NCBI GenBank assembly: GCA_021741155.1
Contig: JAIOYP010000001.1
Coordinates: forward strand, 123,871-187,870
DNA: 64,000 bases
Source: Flavobacteriales bacterium
GTDB taxonomy: Bacteria > Bacteroidota > Bacteroidia > UBA10329
Direction of reading: 5' to 3'
Shown: piece after piece, positions 9,801 through 17,862 of the stretch
Layout: every line of letters begins with the position of its first letter
Position numbering within the stretch: position 1 is the first letter of the stretch
The notes under the pieces: model-generated
What the model saw: the letters and a program-made list of their open reading frames with translations, nothing else
What the model was told of the DNA's origin: nothing
Databases searched by the model: none
Position numbers and translations under genes: made by a program

Positions 9801-10449
9801 CGGTACAGTGATTTAGTAAGTATAAATCCAAATCACCGTCAAGGTCATAATCAAAGAAAGCAGATGAGGTTGTGTAGCTGGTGTCGTTCAGATTATATTT
9901 CTCACCCATTTCTTTGAAACGCCAATTGCCCTGATTAATATATAGAAGATTGGTTGGGTTGGGTGATGCTTGACTTAAATAAATATCAAGTAGACCATCA
10001 GAATTAATGTCGACAACGGTTATTCCCCCACCTGCTCGGGCATACTTAATCCCCGTTGTAGGTGTAATATTTTCAAACTTTAATCCACCAAGATTTCTAT
10101 AAATTTCAAGTGTTTTATGAGACCCTTTAAAAAGGAGGTCGATTAGGCCATCGTTGTCAAGATCACCTACTGCTACGGCACTGCTCATAAAGTATGGATT
10201 TGAAAAGTGATTATCCAAGTAGGTTTCCTGAACATCATTATAAAATGTAATTCCTGTTCTCTTTGGACCTAACGCCTGAAAAAGTCCATTGGAAGGCGTG
10301 TTGAAGGCCGAGTCTAGTGATAGCGAATCATTTGTGTATTTAATCACACATTCCGGTGAGTCACAGGTTATATGATAATCTTCAGAAGCGGGATTACATG
10401 AAAACAAGGCCATTATTATGAAACAGAAAAAGCAGTAGTATTGTCTCAT
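6877..10449 (-). CDS. CRTAC1-type lipoprotein with FG-GAP/VCBS repeats and ASPIC/UnbV domain
   Basis: A 1190-residue lipoprotein. It starts MRQYYCFFCFIIMALFSC, a signal peptide with lipobox ALFSC; upstream in-frame starts would bury this signal, so 10449 is chosen. At least a dozen calcium-binding-like loops of the form D-x-D-x-D-G (VGDLDNDGLIDLL, DFDNDGFKDIF, DFDADGDIDYI) imply tandem FG-GAP beta-propeller blades. Between the two propeller-like halves sits an ASPIC/UnbV module (about 570-640: GIGACVRVSTNAGE, VLWPNG). Such proteins are surface or secreted adhesion-like scaffolds in Bacteroidota, with no known enzyme activity. It is divergent from the haloperoxidase-like lipoprotein and coupled to a small membrane protein. 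Confidence 0.88.
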   Translation of the reverse strand: MRQYYCFFCFIIMALFSCNPASEDYHITCDSPECVIKYTNDSLSLDSAFNTPSNGLFQALGPKRTGITFYNDVQETYLDNHFSNPYFMSSAVAVGDLDNDGLIDLLFKGSHKTLEIYRNLGGLKFENITPTTGIKYARAGGGITVVDINSDGLLDIYLSQASPNPTNLLYINQGNWRFKEMGEKYNLNDTSYTTSSAFFDYDLDGDLDLYLLNHCTDFNDIFRFNLYNKIAAGINTSDKFYVNDGEGRFTEMSKTLGINNHSYGLGLSVGDLNQDGYTDVLVGNDYLFPDQLFVNNSGSGFEDQIRSRTNRTALFGMGTAIADVNNDGYLDFFIAEMGWLDNVKRNTDAILSRSRSIMEHAQQSGYHNQISHNIFQLSNGDGSFSEISNLSGVDASQWSWTPLIADFDNDGFKDIFITNGFNYSANADDSSWEFEIRKTLRLGDPKEFYRTIEGHREGLSRSYFPNFIYQNKDGLSFQNKTDEWGLRFKTQSYGAAYADFDNDGDLDIAVSNINQFSFIYENKAVANYLRVNLIYTDLNKPGIGACVRVSTNAGEALDIVSPMNGFCGQSETILHFGLGKDTAIKSLEVLWPNGLVSSHQINGINQTIELNYSKSFATKKTFYKKPRPRYFSKCNDFNSIVVKEKEFSDFDKNYALIKKMSTLGSCLAVGDIDNDGIEDLFIGGGTNRFGMLLRQTQAGNLIPLDVDALILDKAHEDASAVFIDYDLDGDKDLVVCSSSIENSTTDFYTDGLLRIYTNDGTGRLTRSLNVVPELNNGMSGLSAKDFDKDGDIDLFVGNEFRLDQYPHVSSYPKILVNEAGTYIDKTLTIAPEMSNPSIHLSSALWTDYDNDGDYDLLGVGELNCLSLFNNSGGKFTLVKDSTLNNSRGLWNSINGADFDADGDIDYIIGNWGGNSSMHPSAQEPLTVYFGDFDANGNEETMITHFVQGKEYPIYPFEVFLKLLPNYKKIKTYGEYGKSSLQDLFDNETINGSYSQSANGLKSIYLQNNGPKGFSAKELPFAAQISTIFGILIDDYNQDGFPDVLCHGNFYGTDPTMDRMSESTGTLLLNDGKGWFVPERSINSGFWSRKEARGLVCMNRSGKRPIVLGTNHNDTISCYNFIDGNLILHVIDNTTERIVVDNGKGIRYAREIYVGEGYRSQRSTGILVGKIRSTIEEYDETGKLVKKTKVN

Positions 10450-10485
10450 GATTCTGTTAGTCTTGGGTTTAATCAAAGAGTTAAA

Positions 10486-11835
10486 ATGAACAAGTTGCAA
10501 AGTAAGGTATTTATTAGTGTTTTGCTGATTCCAGTAACGGTGTTTGTTGTTGCTCTCTTCTTGGTACAATGCGGAGGTAATGAAAGTGGAAAGGAGATTA
10601 AAATCAAAAATGAAGAAGCCGGGTTAGTGTATGTAGAACAGTGGATGAAGCTTACACGCGAGTATATAACTTCCGAGTTTATTTCTCCACCAGAAGCCTC
10701 TCGGATTTTTGCGTATACTGGTCTCGCCATTTATGAGTCAATAATTCCTGCGTATGACCAGAATCAAAGTTATGCTTCAATTCTCAATGGACAGCTTTCG
10801 CTACCAAGCAGCTCGGATGCATTGGGCTATGATTTTATAACAGTGATGAGTGAATGTGTATATCTGGTTACAGAAGAAGCTCTTAAGCGTCATGTTTCTA
10901 CATATGACGTGAGTATCAAGGAACTTCGAGATCAACAGATTGCCCAGAGGAGGCTTTTGTTTGAAAAGGTCATTATTGAAAAGTCGATTGAGCATGGTCA
11001 GGCAATGGGTAATGCTTTTGTAAAATGGATGCGAACTGATGGATATGATACGACAAGAGCAAACGTTTTATACCAGCCACCGAGCAGGATAAACAATCCC
11101 GCAGGTTGGGAGCCGACAGACTTTGGGCAAGTACCTATGGAACCTTTTTGGAAAGAACTTCGACCTTTTGTGATTGAAGATAAGGAGCTATGCAACAGTG
11201 GAAAGCCTATTGAATTCAGTACCGATAGTTCATCTGCTTTTTACAAGGCGGCATATGAATTGGTCGAGTATGATAAGAATATTACCTCTGAGCAGATGGA
11301 GATAATACTTTTTTGGGCAGATTGCCCCGGAGATACACCAACACCTGCTGGACACTGGAATGCTATCATGGGGCAGTTGGTTTCTCAAAAGAATCTTTCC
11401 CTGATAATCACGGCTCGTATTTACGCTGTTGTAGGAATGGGCATCTCTGACGCCTTTATACTATGTTGGAAAAAAAAATATGAAATCAACCTCGTTAGAC
11501 CAAAAACTTACATACAGGATTTTATTGGGCCCGATGATTGGGAACCTTTTGTGGAGACTCCTCCATTTCCTGAATTTACAGCTGGTCATGCTGTTATTTC
11601 TGGTACAGCTGCTGGATTATTGACAACTCTAATAGGAGATTCTGTTGGTTTTACTGATGGCTTTCACAACTCCATAGGCCTTATGTCTCGTGAGTTCGAC
11701 TCTTTTTATGAAGCTGCCTCTGAGGCCGGTATGTCTAGAGTGTATGGTGGTATTCACTATCGATTTACGATAGAGAAAAGTAAAAGCCAAGCCAAGTGTA
11801 TTGTAGAACAAGTAGTAAAAAAACTTGAATTATGA
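10486..11835 (+). CDS. Vanadium-dependent haloperoxidase / PAP2-like lipoprotein
   Basis: A 449-residue predicted lipoprotein (MNKLQSKVFISVLLIP, then lipobox LFLVQC). The C-terminal half has the three motifs of the vanadate/phosphate pocket shared by vanadium haloperoxidases and class-A acid phosphatases. These are RPKT (Arg338), FTAGHA (acid-base His368) and IHYRF (His424, the vanadate ligand or nucleophile position). Many Bacteroidota members annotated as haloperoxidases may be phosphatases, so the substrate is open. ATG 10486 is chosen because it gives a clean lipoprotein signal. The divergent FG-GAP gene starts only 36 bases away, and the downstream gene overlaps by 4 bases. Confidence 0.85.
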   Translation: MNKLQSKVFISVLLIPVTVFVVALFLVQCGGNESGKEIKIKNEEAGLVYVEQWMKLTREYITSEFISPPEASRIFAYTGLAIYESIIPAYDQNQSYASILNGQLSLPSSSDALGYDFITVMSECVYLVTEEALKRHVSTYDVSIKELRDQQIAQRRLLFEKVIIEKSIEHGQAMGNAFVKWMRTDGYDTTRANVLYQPPSRINNPAGWEPTDFGQVPMEPFWKELRPFVIEDKELCNSGKPIEFSTDSSSAFYKAAYELVEYDKNITSEQMEIILFWADCPGDTPTPAGHWNAIMGQLVSQKNLSLIITARIYAVVGMGISDAFILCWKKKYEINLVRPKTYIQDFIGPDDWEPFVETPPFPEFTAGHAVISGTAAGLLTTLIGDSVGFTDGFHNSIGLMSREFDSFYEAASEAGMSRVYGGIHYRFTIEKSKSQAKCIVEQVVKKLEL

Positions 11836-12335
11836 AAATGAAGTCGGTATTGCTTTTAGCCATTATTGTGATGTTTATTGCCTTAGAGCAATCAGTTGCT
11901 CAAACTCCATTTGACCAAAGGCTCATAAAGGATTATTTGGGTACGATTCCTCATTCAAATATGTTCAATGGCAAGGACATGAAGTATCAGCTTGCGCATA
12001 AGAGGTATGACGGAAAAATGTATTATTACAATTTGATTTTGAGTTCAAATGGTTCTAAGGATGTTATAATTCCACTTTTGGTGAGGAATTTATTGAACAG
12101 TGCTTATTTCGAATTTACCTTCAATAATCAACCAAAAATTGTTCTGATGGGAATTTACAGTAAAACAAGAAAGTGGTTGAGGATAAAAGGAAATGTTTCC
12201 GAGAAATGTAAGATTAAAGGAGAAGAGTGGGCGAGGATTGATGGTCTTGAGGATTACAGTGAACTTGTTCTTTCCATATTAAAAGAGATGGATGCCAATG
12301 TTGATATAAGTTGTATTATTAGCGAAAAGCACTAA
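11832..12335 (+). CDS. Secreted protein of unknown function
   Basis: A 167-residue protein with a clear signal peptide (MKMKSVLLLAIIVMFIALEQSVAQ). The mature part is mixed alpha/beta with several lysine-rich stretches and two cysteines. Its ATG overlaps the stop of the haloperoxidase-like gene (ATGA), so the two are almost certainly cotranscribed and translationally coupled. No recognised family. Confidence 0.7.
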   Translation: MKMKSVLLLAIIVMFIALEQSVAQTPFDQRLIKDYLGTIPHSNMFNGKDMKYQLAHKRYDGKMYYYNLILSSNGSKDVIIPLLVRNLLNSAYFEFTFNNQPKIVLMGIYSKTRKWLRIKGNVSEKCKIKGEEWARIDGLEDYSELVLSILKEMDANVDISCIISEKH

Positions 12336-12442
12336 TGAAGATTATCTTCATCTTCAGATATGCGATAAATTAAGCGAGCATTTTAATCGTTCCAATTTAT
12401 ATTGTTGACATAGAGCTCTATAAGACAAGTTTTTTGAGGGAC

Positions 12443-14512
12443 TTAACTTGGGTATTCCATCCTCACATGATAAATATTGAGGAGTTTTTTCTTGAAGATG
12501 GAGCGCACATCGGAAATGTCGCGCAGGGTGATGTTGCAGCTATCGAACTGACCTTCGTTGAATTGACGGTCGATGATGGAATCAACCAATTTACCTACGG
12601 AATCGGTGGTGTATTCGCTTAGGCTTCGGCTTGCGGCCTCCACACTATCGGCCATCATTAAGACGGCCATTTCCTTGGTAAACGGTTTGGGGCCAGGATA
12701 ACTGAAATGCTCTTTATCCAACTCGCCTTCAGGGAAATTGGAGAGGTACGATTTGTAGAAATACTGAACAGTTGAAGTTCCGTGATGTGTGCGAATGAAA
12801 TCGATAAGCTGTTCTGGAAGCTTGTGCTTCTTCGCCAACTCAATCCCTTTTATCACATGGTTGATGATAATCTTGGCGCTTTCTTCAAACGAAAGATCAT
12901 CGTGCGGATTGACGCCAGTAACTTGATTCTCTACGTAATACATAGGAGCATGCAACTTTCCGATGTCGTGATACAATGCTCCAGTTCTGACTAGAAGCGC
13001 GTTTCCGCCAATTTCATAGATGGCAGTTTCAGCCAAACTGGCCACTTGCAACGAGTGCTGGAATGTACCTGGAGCTTCTGAAGCCATCTGGCGCAGCAAC
13101 TTGTGGTTGGTATTGTTTAATTCCAGTAACGTGACTTCGGATATGAAACCGAACAACTTCTCGAACAAAAAGATAAGCGGATAGGCGAGAAGGGTAAGCC
13201 CAACGCTACCCGCAAACCACATGAACATGGTAAGGTCGATGTTCATAATGTCGCCTTCTTGCATGATGGCGATACTGAAATAGCTCGCGCTGTAGGTCAG
13301 GAACACGATGAACATGGAAACGAATAGCTGCGAACGGTTCTGTAAGCTGAGTAGGGAGAAGATGGAGATGATTCCTGCAATCAATTGTAGGAACATGAAC
13401 TCAAAGCCGTTCGGAGCTTCAAAACCAACGATGATGAGCCCCACGATGTGCGCGAAGAGCGCCAAGCGGCTATCGAAAAAGCTTCGGACGATAACGGGAA
13501 GCAAGCAGAACGGAACGAGATAGAGATTTACGTTCGGAATGCGCTGCACCACGCTTGAGGTAACTATCATTCCGAGTATCAACATCAGGAGGAACGTGAC
13601 TTGCCAGTTGTTTTGTGCCAAGTCGGTTCGGTACTTGACCATAAACATGTACAACATCAGCAGCACGAGGGTGACCATTATTGCTTGCCCTAACAGAATG
13701 AGCGAAAAACTACCTGTTGAACCTAAGCGTGATTGGTATTCTTTCCGCAGGGATTCCAGCACAAGGTATTTTTCGGCATCTACCATATCGCCACGGCTAA
13801 TGACCATCAAACCTTGCGGTATCATTCCTCTGGTGGCAGAAACAGCGCTCAGTTCTTCATTTAAGTCGAGTTCAGTTGTTTCGCTGTCGAACACGACATT
13901 CTGTATCAGATTCTCGGAAAGAATGTTGGCGACTAAGTCTTTGTCAATTCCGTTGTATGAGTCAAGCTCCTTTTTGATTTTATCGTATGCGGTTTGAACG
14001 GTATAGAACTGATTGAGATTGACTTGCGAGGCAAGGTTTCCTTTGAGCAGATAGACCAATTGGTCGCTGCTCAGTTTCTCCAATTCTTCCGTCTTGCGAA
14101 GGATTCCCTTGGTGTAAATGGAGTTTAAAACCGACTCGCCTGCTTCGAGATTCTTGTCAAGCTTCCTTAGCGATCGTGTGTTGCTTGAATCAGGCTTGAA
14201 TGCAACCACAAACTTGGCGCGGAAACCTGCGAGCGCCTTTGTCTTGGCCAACTCATCCAGCTTTAAATAGGTCTTGGCGTTGTCGCTGATCTGTTTGTTT
14301 TCAGCATCCAACTCGGCCTTTGGCTTTTCGATGGCGAAGTTGAAGGGAGCAACCAAATCTTCATGACTCCATGGCCGCCCTTTCTGGTATTCGTACTTGA
14401 ACTTGCCTTCTTTGGGCAGTAACATCACGATTATCACCCCGGTGATGATAAACAGCACCAAGCGTTGCAGCTTTTCGTGATTGTTGCGTATGTCTGAGAA
14501 GAAATTCAGCAT
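12443..14512 (-). CDS. 7TM receptor with HD (HDIG) phosphodiesterase domain, PgpH-like
   Basis: A 689-residue membrane protein. It has one N-terminal helix (about 17-35), a long extracytoplasmic 7TMR-HDED-like region, a bundle of about seven membrane segments (about 270-470), and a cytoplasmic HD domain. The HD domain holds LYHDIGK (metal-binding His515-Asp516), HVIKGIELAKKH and RTHHGTS. This is the layout of PgpH, which in Firmicutes hydrolyses c-di-AMP. In Bacteroidota the nucleotide is usually inferred to be the same but is less well established. Expressed alone, divergent from the thiolase. Confidence 0.88.
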   Translation of the reverse strand: MLNFFSDIRNNHEKLQRLVLFIITGVIIVMLLPKEGKFKYEYQKGRPWSHEDLVAPFNFAIEKPKAELDAENKQISDNAKTYLKLDELAKTKALAGFRAKFVVAFKPDSSNTRSLRKLDKNLEAGESVLNSIYTKGILRKTEELEKLSSDQLVYLLKGNLASQVNLNQFYTVQTAYDKIKKELDSYNGIDKDLVANILSENLIQNVVFDSETTELDLNEELSAVSATRGMIPQGLMVISRGDMVDAEKYLVLESLRKEYQSRLGSTGSFSLILLGQAIMVTLVLLMLYMFMVKYRTDLAQNNWQVTFLLMLILGMIVTSSVVQRIPNVNLYLVPFCLLPVIVRSFFDSRLALFAHIVGLIIVGFEAPNGFEFMFLQLIAGIISIFSLLSLQNRSQLFVSMFIVFLTYSASYFSIAIMQEGDIMNIDLTMFMWFAGSVGLTLLAYPLIFLFEKLFGFISEVTLLELNNTNHKLLRQMASEAPGTFQHSLQVASLAETAIYEIGGNALLVRTGALYHDIGKLHAPMYYVENQVTGVNPHDDLSFEESAKIIINHVIKGIELAKKHKLPEQLIDFIRTHHGTSTVQYFYKSYLSNFPEGELDKEHFSYPGPKPFTKEMAVLMMADSVEAASRSLSEYTTDSVGKLVDSIIDRQFNEGQFDSCNITLRDISDVRSIFKKKLLNIYHVRMEYPS

Positions 14513-14593
14513 GTTTAGAAGCCACTAAGCTAAGCGAATTATCGCGGTGGAAATAGCTGTGACACTTGTCCTTTTCCATGGACGATAAATCAC

Positions 14594-14601
14594 TACTTTC
14601 G
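14594..14601 (+). promoter_or_regulatory. -7 box TACTTTCG for thiolase operon
   Basis: TAnnTTTG with one mismatch (TTCG), about 95 bases before the thiolase ATG, implying a long leader that contains the hairpin listed next. Confidence 0.4.
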
Positions 14602-14623
14602 CACGAAATTGAACTGATTATCT

Positions 14624-14668
14624 GTTATTGGGTTATGAGTTATCAAGGGCTTGAACCCGTCCAATAAC
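14624..14668 (+). other. Hairpin in the thiolase 5' leader
   Basis: GTTATTGG (14624-14631) pairs perfectly with CCAATAAC (14661-14668). An inner TCAAG-GG-CTTGA stem and a GGTT/AACC pairing add further structure. It lies between the predicted -7 box and the ATG, so it would form in the mRNA leader. No known riboswitch class is recognised. Confidence 0.4.
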
Positions 14669-14695
14669 ACACGAACGAACAAGTAAAAACGCAAG

Positions 14696-15874
14696 ATGAA
14701 AGAAGTATATATCGTATCAGCAGTCCGCACACCTCTTGGTAGCTTCAATGGAAAATTGTCGTCAGTGGCGGCCCCTAAGTTGGGAGCAACCGCCATCAAA
14801 GGAGCGGTGAACGCAGCAGGAATTGACCCAAAGGAGGTTCAGGAAGTATTTATGGGAAACGTTTTGTCGGCAGGTTTGGGACAAGCACCTGCCCGTCAGG
14901 CAGCCATCTTTGCAGGTCTTTCAAATACGGTTCCTTGCACGACTGTCAATAAGGTTTGCGCTTCAGGAATGAAAGCCATCATGTTAGGAGCACAGAGCAT
15001 TATGCTTGGTGATAACGATGTGGTTGTGGCAGGTGGTATGGAGAACATGAGTTCGGTGCCGCATTATCTTCCAGGTTCACGTTTGGGAACGAAATATGGC
15101 AACATCACCATGATTGATGGCCTCGCACACGATGGTCTTTGGGATGTATATAATGACTACGCAATGGGCATGGCAGCAGAGCTTTGTGCTACAGATTGCA
15201 AGATTAGCCGTGAGGACCAAGATGCGTATGCCGTTCAAAGCTACAAGCGTTCGGCTGCGGCTTGGGAGGCTGGTGCTTTCAAGAATGAGATTGTTCCTGT
15301 AGAAGTACCACAGAGAAAAGGCGATGCCTTGGTAGTTGACACGGATGAGGAGTTTAAGAATGTGTTTATGGATAAGATTGCAGGATTGAATCCGGCATTC
15401 ACGAAGGGAGGAACAGTGACAGCGGCAAATGCTTCTACCATGAATGATGGCGCAGCAGCAGTTGTGTTGATGAGCAAAGAGAAAGCAGATGCATTGGGAA
15501 TTAAGCCATTGGCAAAGATTACTTCGTTTGCTGATGCAGCTCAAGCGCCAGAGTGGTTTACTACTGCCCCATCTAAAGCAATTCCTAAAGCATTGGATAA
15601 AGCGGGTTGGTCAACTGCGGATGTTGATTTGTTCGAGATTAACGAAGCATTTTCGGTTGTGGCATTGGCCAACAATCAGATTATGAAACTAGATGCAAGC
15701 AAAGTGAACGTAAACGGAGGAGCGGTTTCGCTCGGTCATCCGCTTGGATGTTCGGGAGCGCGAATCATCGTAACCTTGGTTCACGCATTGAAGAATAAAG
15801 GATTAAAGAAAGGTGCTGCTGGAATCTGCAATGGTGGTGGTGGCGCTAGTGCCCTAACTTTGGAAGTGATTTAA
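14696..15874 (+). CDS. Acetyl-CoA C-acetyltransferase (thiolase)
   Basis: A 392-residue thiolase II-type enzyme. It joins two acetyl-CoA to acetoacetyl-CoA or runs the thiolytic reverse step of beta-oxidation. The nucleophile is Cys88 in NKVCASGMK. The other catalytic signatures are NEAF, GHPLGCSGAR (His) and CNGGGGASA (the C-terminal Cys that acts as proton donor). Length and motif spacing are those of a complete biosynthetic-type thiolase. The NlpC/P60 gene starts 9 bases downstream, so they share a transcript although the functions are unrelated. Confidence 0.95.
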   Translation: MKEVYIVSAVRTPLGSFNGKLSSVAAPKLGATAIKGAVNAAGIDPKEVQEVFMGNVLSAGLGQAPARQAAIFAGLSNTVPCTTVNKVCASGMKAIMLGAQSIMLGDNDVVVAGGMENMSSVPHYLPGSRLGTKYGNITMIDGLAHDGLWDVYNDYAMGMAAELCATDCKISREDQDAYAVQSYKRSAAAWEAGAFKNEIVPVEVPQRKGDALVVDTDEEFKNVFMDKIAGLNPAFTKGGTVTAANASTMNDGAAAVVLMSKEKADALGIKPLAKITSFADAAQAPEWFTTAPSKAIPKALDKAGWSTADVDLFEINEAFSVVALANNQIMKLDASKVNVNGGAVSLGHPLGCSGARIIVTLVHALKNKGLKKGAAGICNGGGGASALTLEVI

Positions 15875-15883
15875 CTCAATCTA

Positions 15884-16669
15884 ATGCCAACATACGGCAT
15901 CTGTAATCTCAGCGTAATCCCGTGTAGGGAAGAGCCCTCTGACAAGAGTCAGATGGTGACGCAACTTCTTTTCGGAGAAAGCTTTGAGGTGACCGGTAAA
16001 CGCAACCAATGGCGCAAGATTCGCAATGGGTTGGATGGCTACGAGAGCTGGATAGACGAGAAGCAATTCATTGAGATTGACAAGAATGCGTTTGAAGCGC
16101 TGAACAAGAAGTTGCCAGTCTGCGCTTCAGACCTTGTGCAACTGGTGAAACACACCCAATCGGGCTCCATGATTCCGATTGTGGCAGGAAGCTCCCTCCC
16201 GAATTACCATCAGGGAAACATAGTGTTTGGTGATGAATCGTACGAGTTTGATGGCGAAATCAACCATCCCGACCCAGACGAGGCACGTAAGCAATTGGTA
16301 GAATTTGCCATGGTGTTTCGCAACGCACCTTACCTATGGGGCGGACGTTCGCCTTTCGGTATCGATTGCTCGGGACTGATGCAAGTGCTGTATAAAATGG
16401 TTGGCATTCCGCTTCAGCGCGATGCGTATCAGCAAGCGGAAGAAGGCTACACACTCAGTTTTGTAGAAGAAGCCGAACTAGGCGACCTCGCATTCTTCGA
16501 TAATGACGAAGGCAAGATTATACACGTTGGGATGATGGTTGGGCCGAACGCCATCATTCATGCAGCAGGAAAGGTGCGCATCGACAAGCTTGATCATCAA
16601 GGCATTTTCAATGTGGATACAGGTAAGTACAGCCACAAACTGCGTCTGATCAGACGGGTGCTGGATTGA
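15884..16669 (+). CDS. SH3-like + NlpC/P60 cysteine peptidase
   Basis: A 261-residue protein with an N-terminal bacterial SH3-like domain (about 1-65) and a C-terminal NlpC/P60 papain-fold domain. It has catalytic Cys162 in GIDCSGL, the YLWGG motif before it, and His214 in IIHVGMM. YkfC-type enzymes of this build cleave gamma-D-Glu-diamino acid bonds in muropeptides. No signal peptide is visible, which fits recycling of imported murein peptides in the cytoplasm. Its 3' end overlaps the convergent neighbour by 20 bases. Confidence 0.9.
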   Translation: MPTYGICNLSVIPCREEPSDKSQMVTQLLFGESFEVTGKRNQWRKIRNGLDGYESWIDEKQFIEIDKNAFEALNKKLPVCASDLVQLVKHTQSGSMIPIVAGSSLPNYHQGNIVFGDESYEFDGEINHPDPDEARKQLVEFAMVFRNAPYLWGGRSPFGIDCSGLMQVLYKMVGIPLQRDAYQQAEEGYTLSFVEEAELGDLAFFDNDEGKIIHVGMMVGPNAIIHAAGKVRIDKLDHQGIFNVDTGKYSHKLRLIRRVLD

Positions 16670-17336
16670 ACTGCTTATGTTTTTTCTCTACATCAACAGC
16701 TAGATGTAACTCGAACTCGGTATTTACCAAAGTAGTCCTTTCGGTAAAAGCGTCTTGATTAAACAGAAGCAGAATGAAGTCAGATGGTTGCTTGTACTTC
16801 CTTAACTTGGTCAACTCCTGAGATTTTTTGGTGTGAAAATAGGATGGAGCAACATTGAATGCTTCTCCAACTAGTCGCCTTCCACCTCGTGTTGAATCCG
16901 AGTGTATGTCGAAAAGTTGTTTGTTCCCGTTACCAAATTCGACACGGTAATTTTTGTATTCCGAAAGTCTTTCATGGAATAATAATTCCTGAATACCAAA
17001 TAGGATTGTTAGGTCGGTCATTATCCTATTAGCAGCTTCAAAAATTGAAATTTCAAAATACGGACCATCTTTAACAACACCTCTTTTCAACTCGTGAAAC
17101 ATGCCTATGGCATCCATTCCACCGAGGTGGGTCCGAATCTCATCAATCTGTACAAGTTGCAGGAATTTGTAATAATCATCAATGGTTTTCTGAATATTCC
17201 CGTTGTTAAGAATTACGGGTAACTCTTCGACCCGATGTTTTTTGGTTTCCATTTTCAGCCCGTCAAGTGATTTCATGAAAGGAACAAATTTATCAGACAG
17301 CCCAATCCTTGTTTGTTGCTGTTCCACCATTTCCAA
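16650..17336 (-). CDS. Unknown protein, possible nuclease-like fold
   Basis: A 228-residue soluble protein not recognised. Two parts are visible: a helical N-terminal half (about 1-120) and a C-terminal half with GRRLVGEAFNVAPSYFHTKK and then DFILLLFNQDAF. The spacing of acidic and lysine residues in the GEAFNV...TKK segment recalls PD-(D/E)XK nuclease-like cores, but this is weak. It converges on and overlaps the NlpC/P60 gene by 20 bases. Confidence 0.6.
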   Translation of the reverse strand: MEMVEQQQTRIGLSDKFVPFMKSLDGLKMETKKHRVEELPVILNNGNIQKTIDDYYKFLQLVQIDEIRTHLGGMDAIGMFHELKRGVVKDGPYFEISIFEAANRIMTDLTILFGIQELLFHERLSEYKNYRVEFGNGNKQLFDIHSDSTRGGRRLVGEAFNVAPSYFHTKKSQELTKLRKYKQPSDFILLLFNQDAFTERTTLVNTEFELHLAVDVEKKHKQFNPAPV

Positions 17337-17379
17337 ATATCCAAAACGGGTGTAGGAAGATTATAGGACGCGTACTCGA

Positions 17380-17781
17380 TTAAACAGCCCGCATCCGATT
17401 GTTCTTCGGATTGTGTTCAATCTCGCAGAGCCCCAACTCTTCCATCAACGGTGGCATGTACATGCCAAAACGTCCTCTAAAGTTCTTTTTGAGACCATAC
17501 CAACCGCCAATAGGATTATCGGCAGAACGCGCCCAATGCTCTACAGTTCCGGGATTGGTTGCAGGCTTCTCGTCCTTGCTTCCCATTTCCATCCAATCGC
17601 CATGTTGCTTTAGCATTTGATGTAGGTCGGCTATGGCGCGGGCATCATAATGCAAGATGGTGGTGCCCACTTTACACACGATAATCTCTACGCCATCTTT
17701 TGTGTCCATCCACATTTGGTAGTCTGATGTTCCAGGCGGAGTCTTTAGATTCCAAGGATTGTCTTTTGTACGTTTTTCCAT
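17380..17781 (-). CDS. Conserved-looking small cytosolic protein, unknown
   Basis: A 133-residue protein with no signal or membrane segment. It is rich in Trp, Gly and Met, with the conserved-looking stretches PGTVEHWARSADNP, GGWYGLKKNFRGRFGMY and a C-terminal EHNPKNNRMRAV. I believe similar small proteins of unknown function exist elsewhere, but I cannot name the family safely. Monocistronic, 43 bases after the preceding unknown gene in the same direction. Confidence 0.65.
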   Translation of the reverse strand: MEKRTKDNPWNLKTPPGTSDYQMWMDTKDGVEIIVCKVGTTILHYDARAIADLHQMLKQHGDWMEMGSKDEKPATNPGTVEHWARSADNPIGGWYGLKKNFRGRFGMYMPPLMEELGLCEIEHNPKNNRMRAV

Positions 17782-17862
17782 GATGGTGTTTTTGTAAAGG
17801 TGAAACGAGTGCTTAAAGATAGGAGGAAGCGGTGATAAAGTTTACGATTTGCGTTTGATGGA

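Noticed and set aside
12336..12442. Terminator or small RNA after the secreted unknown gene
   Set aside because: Only a weak GAAGAT/ATCTTC hairpin without a T-run.
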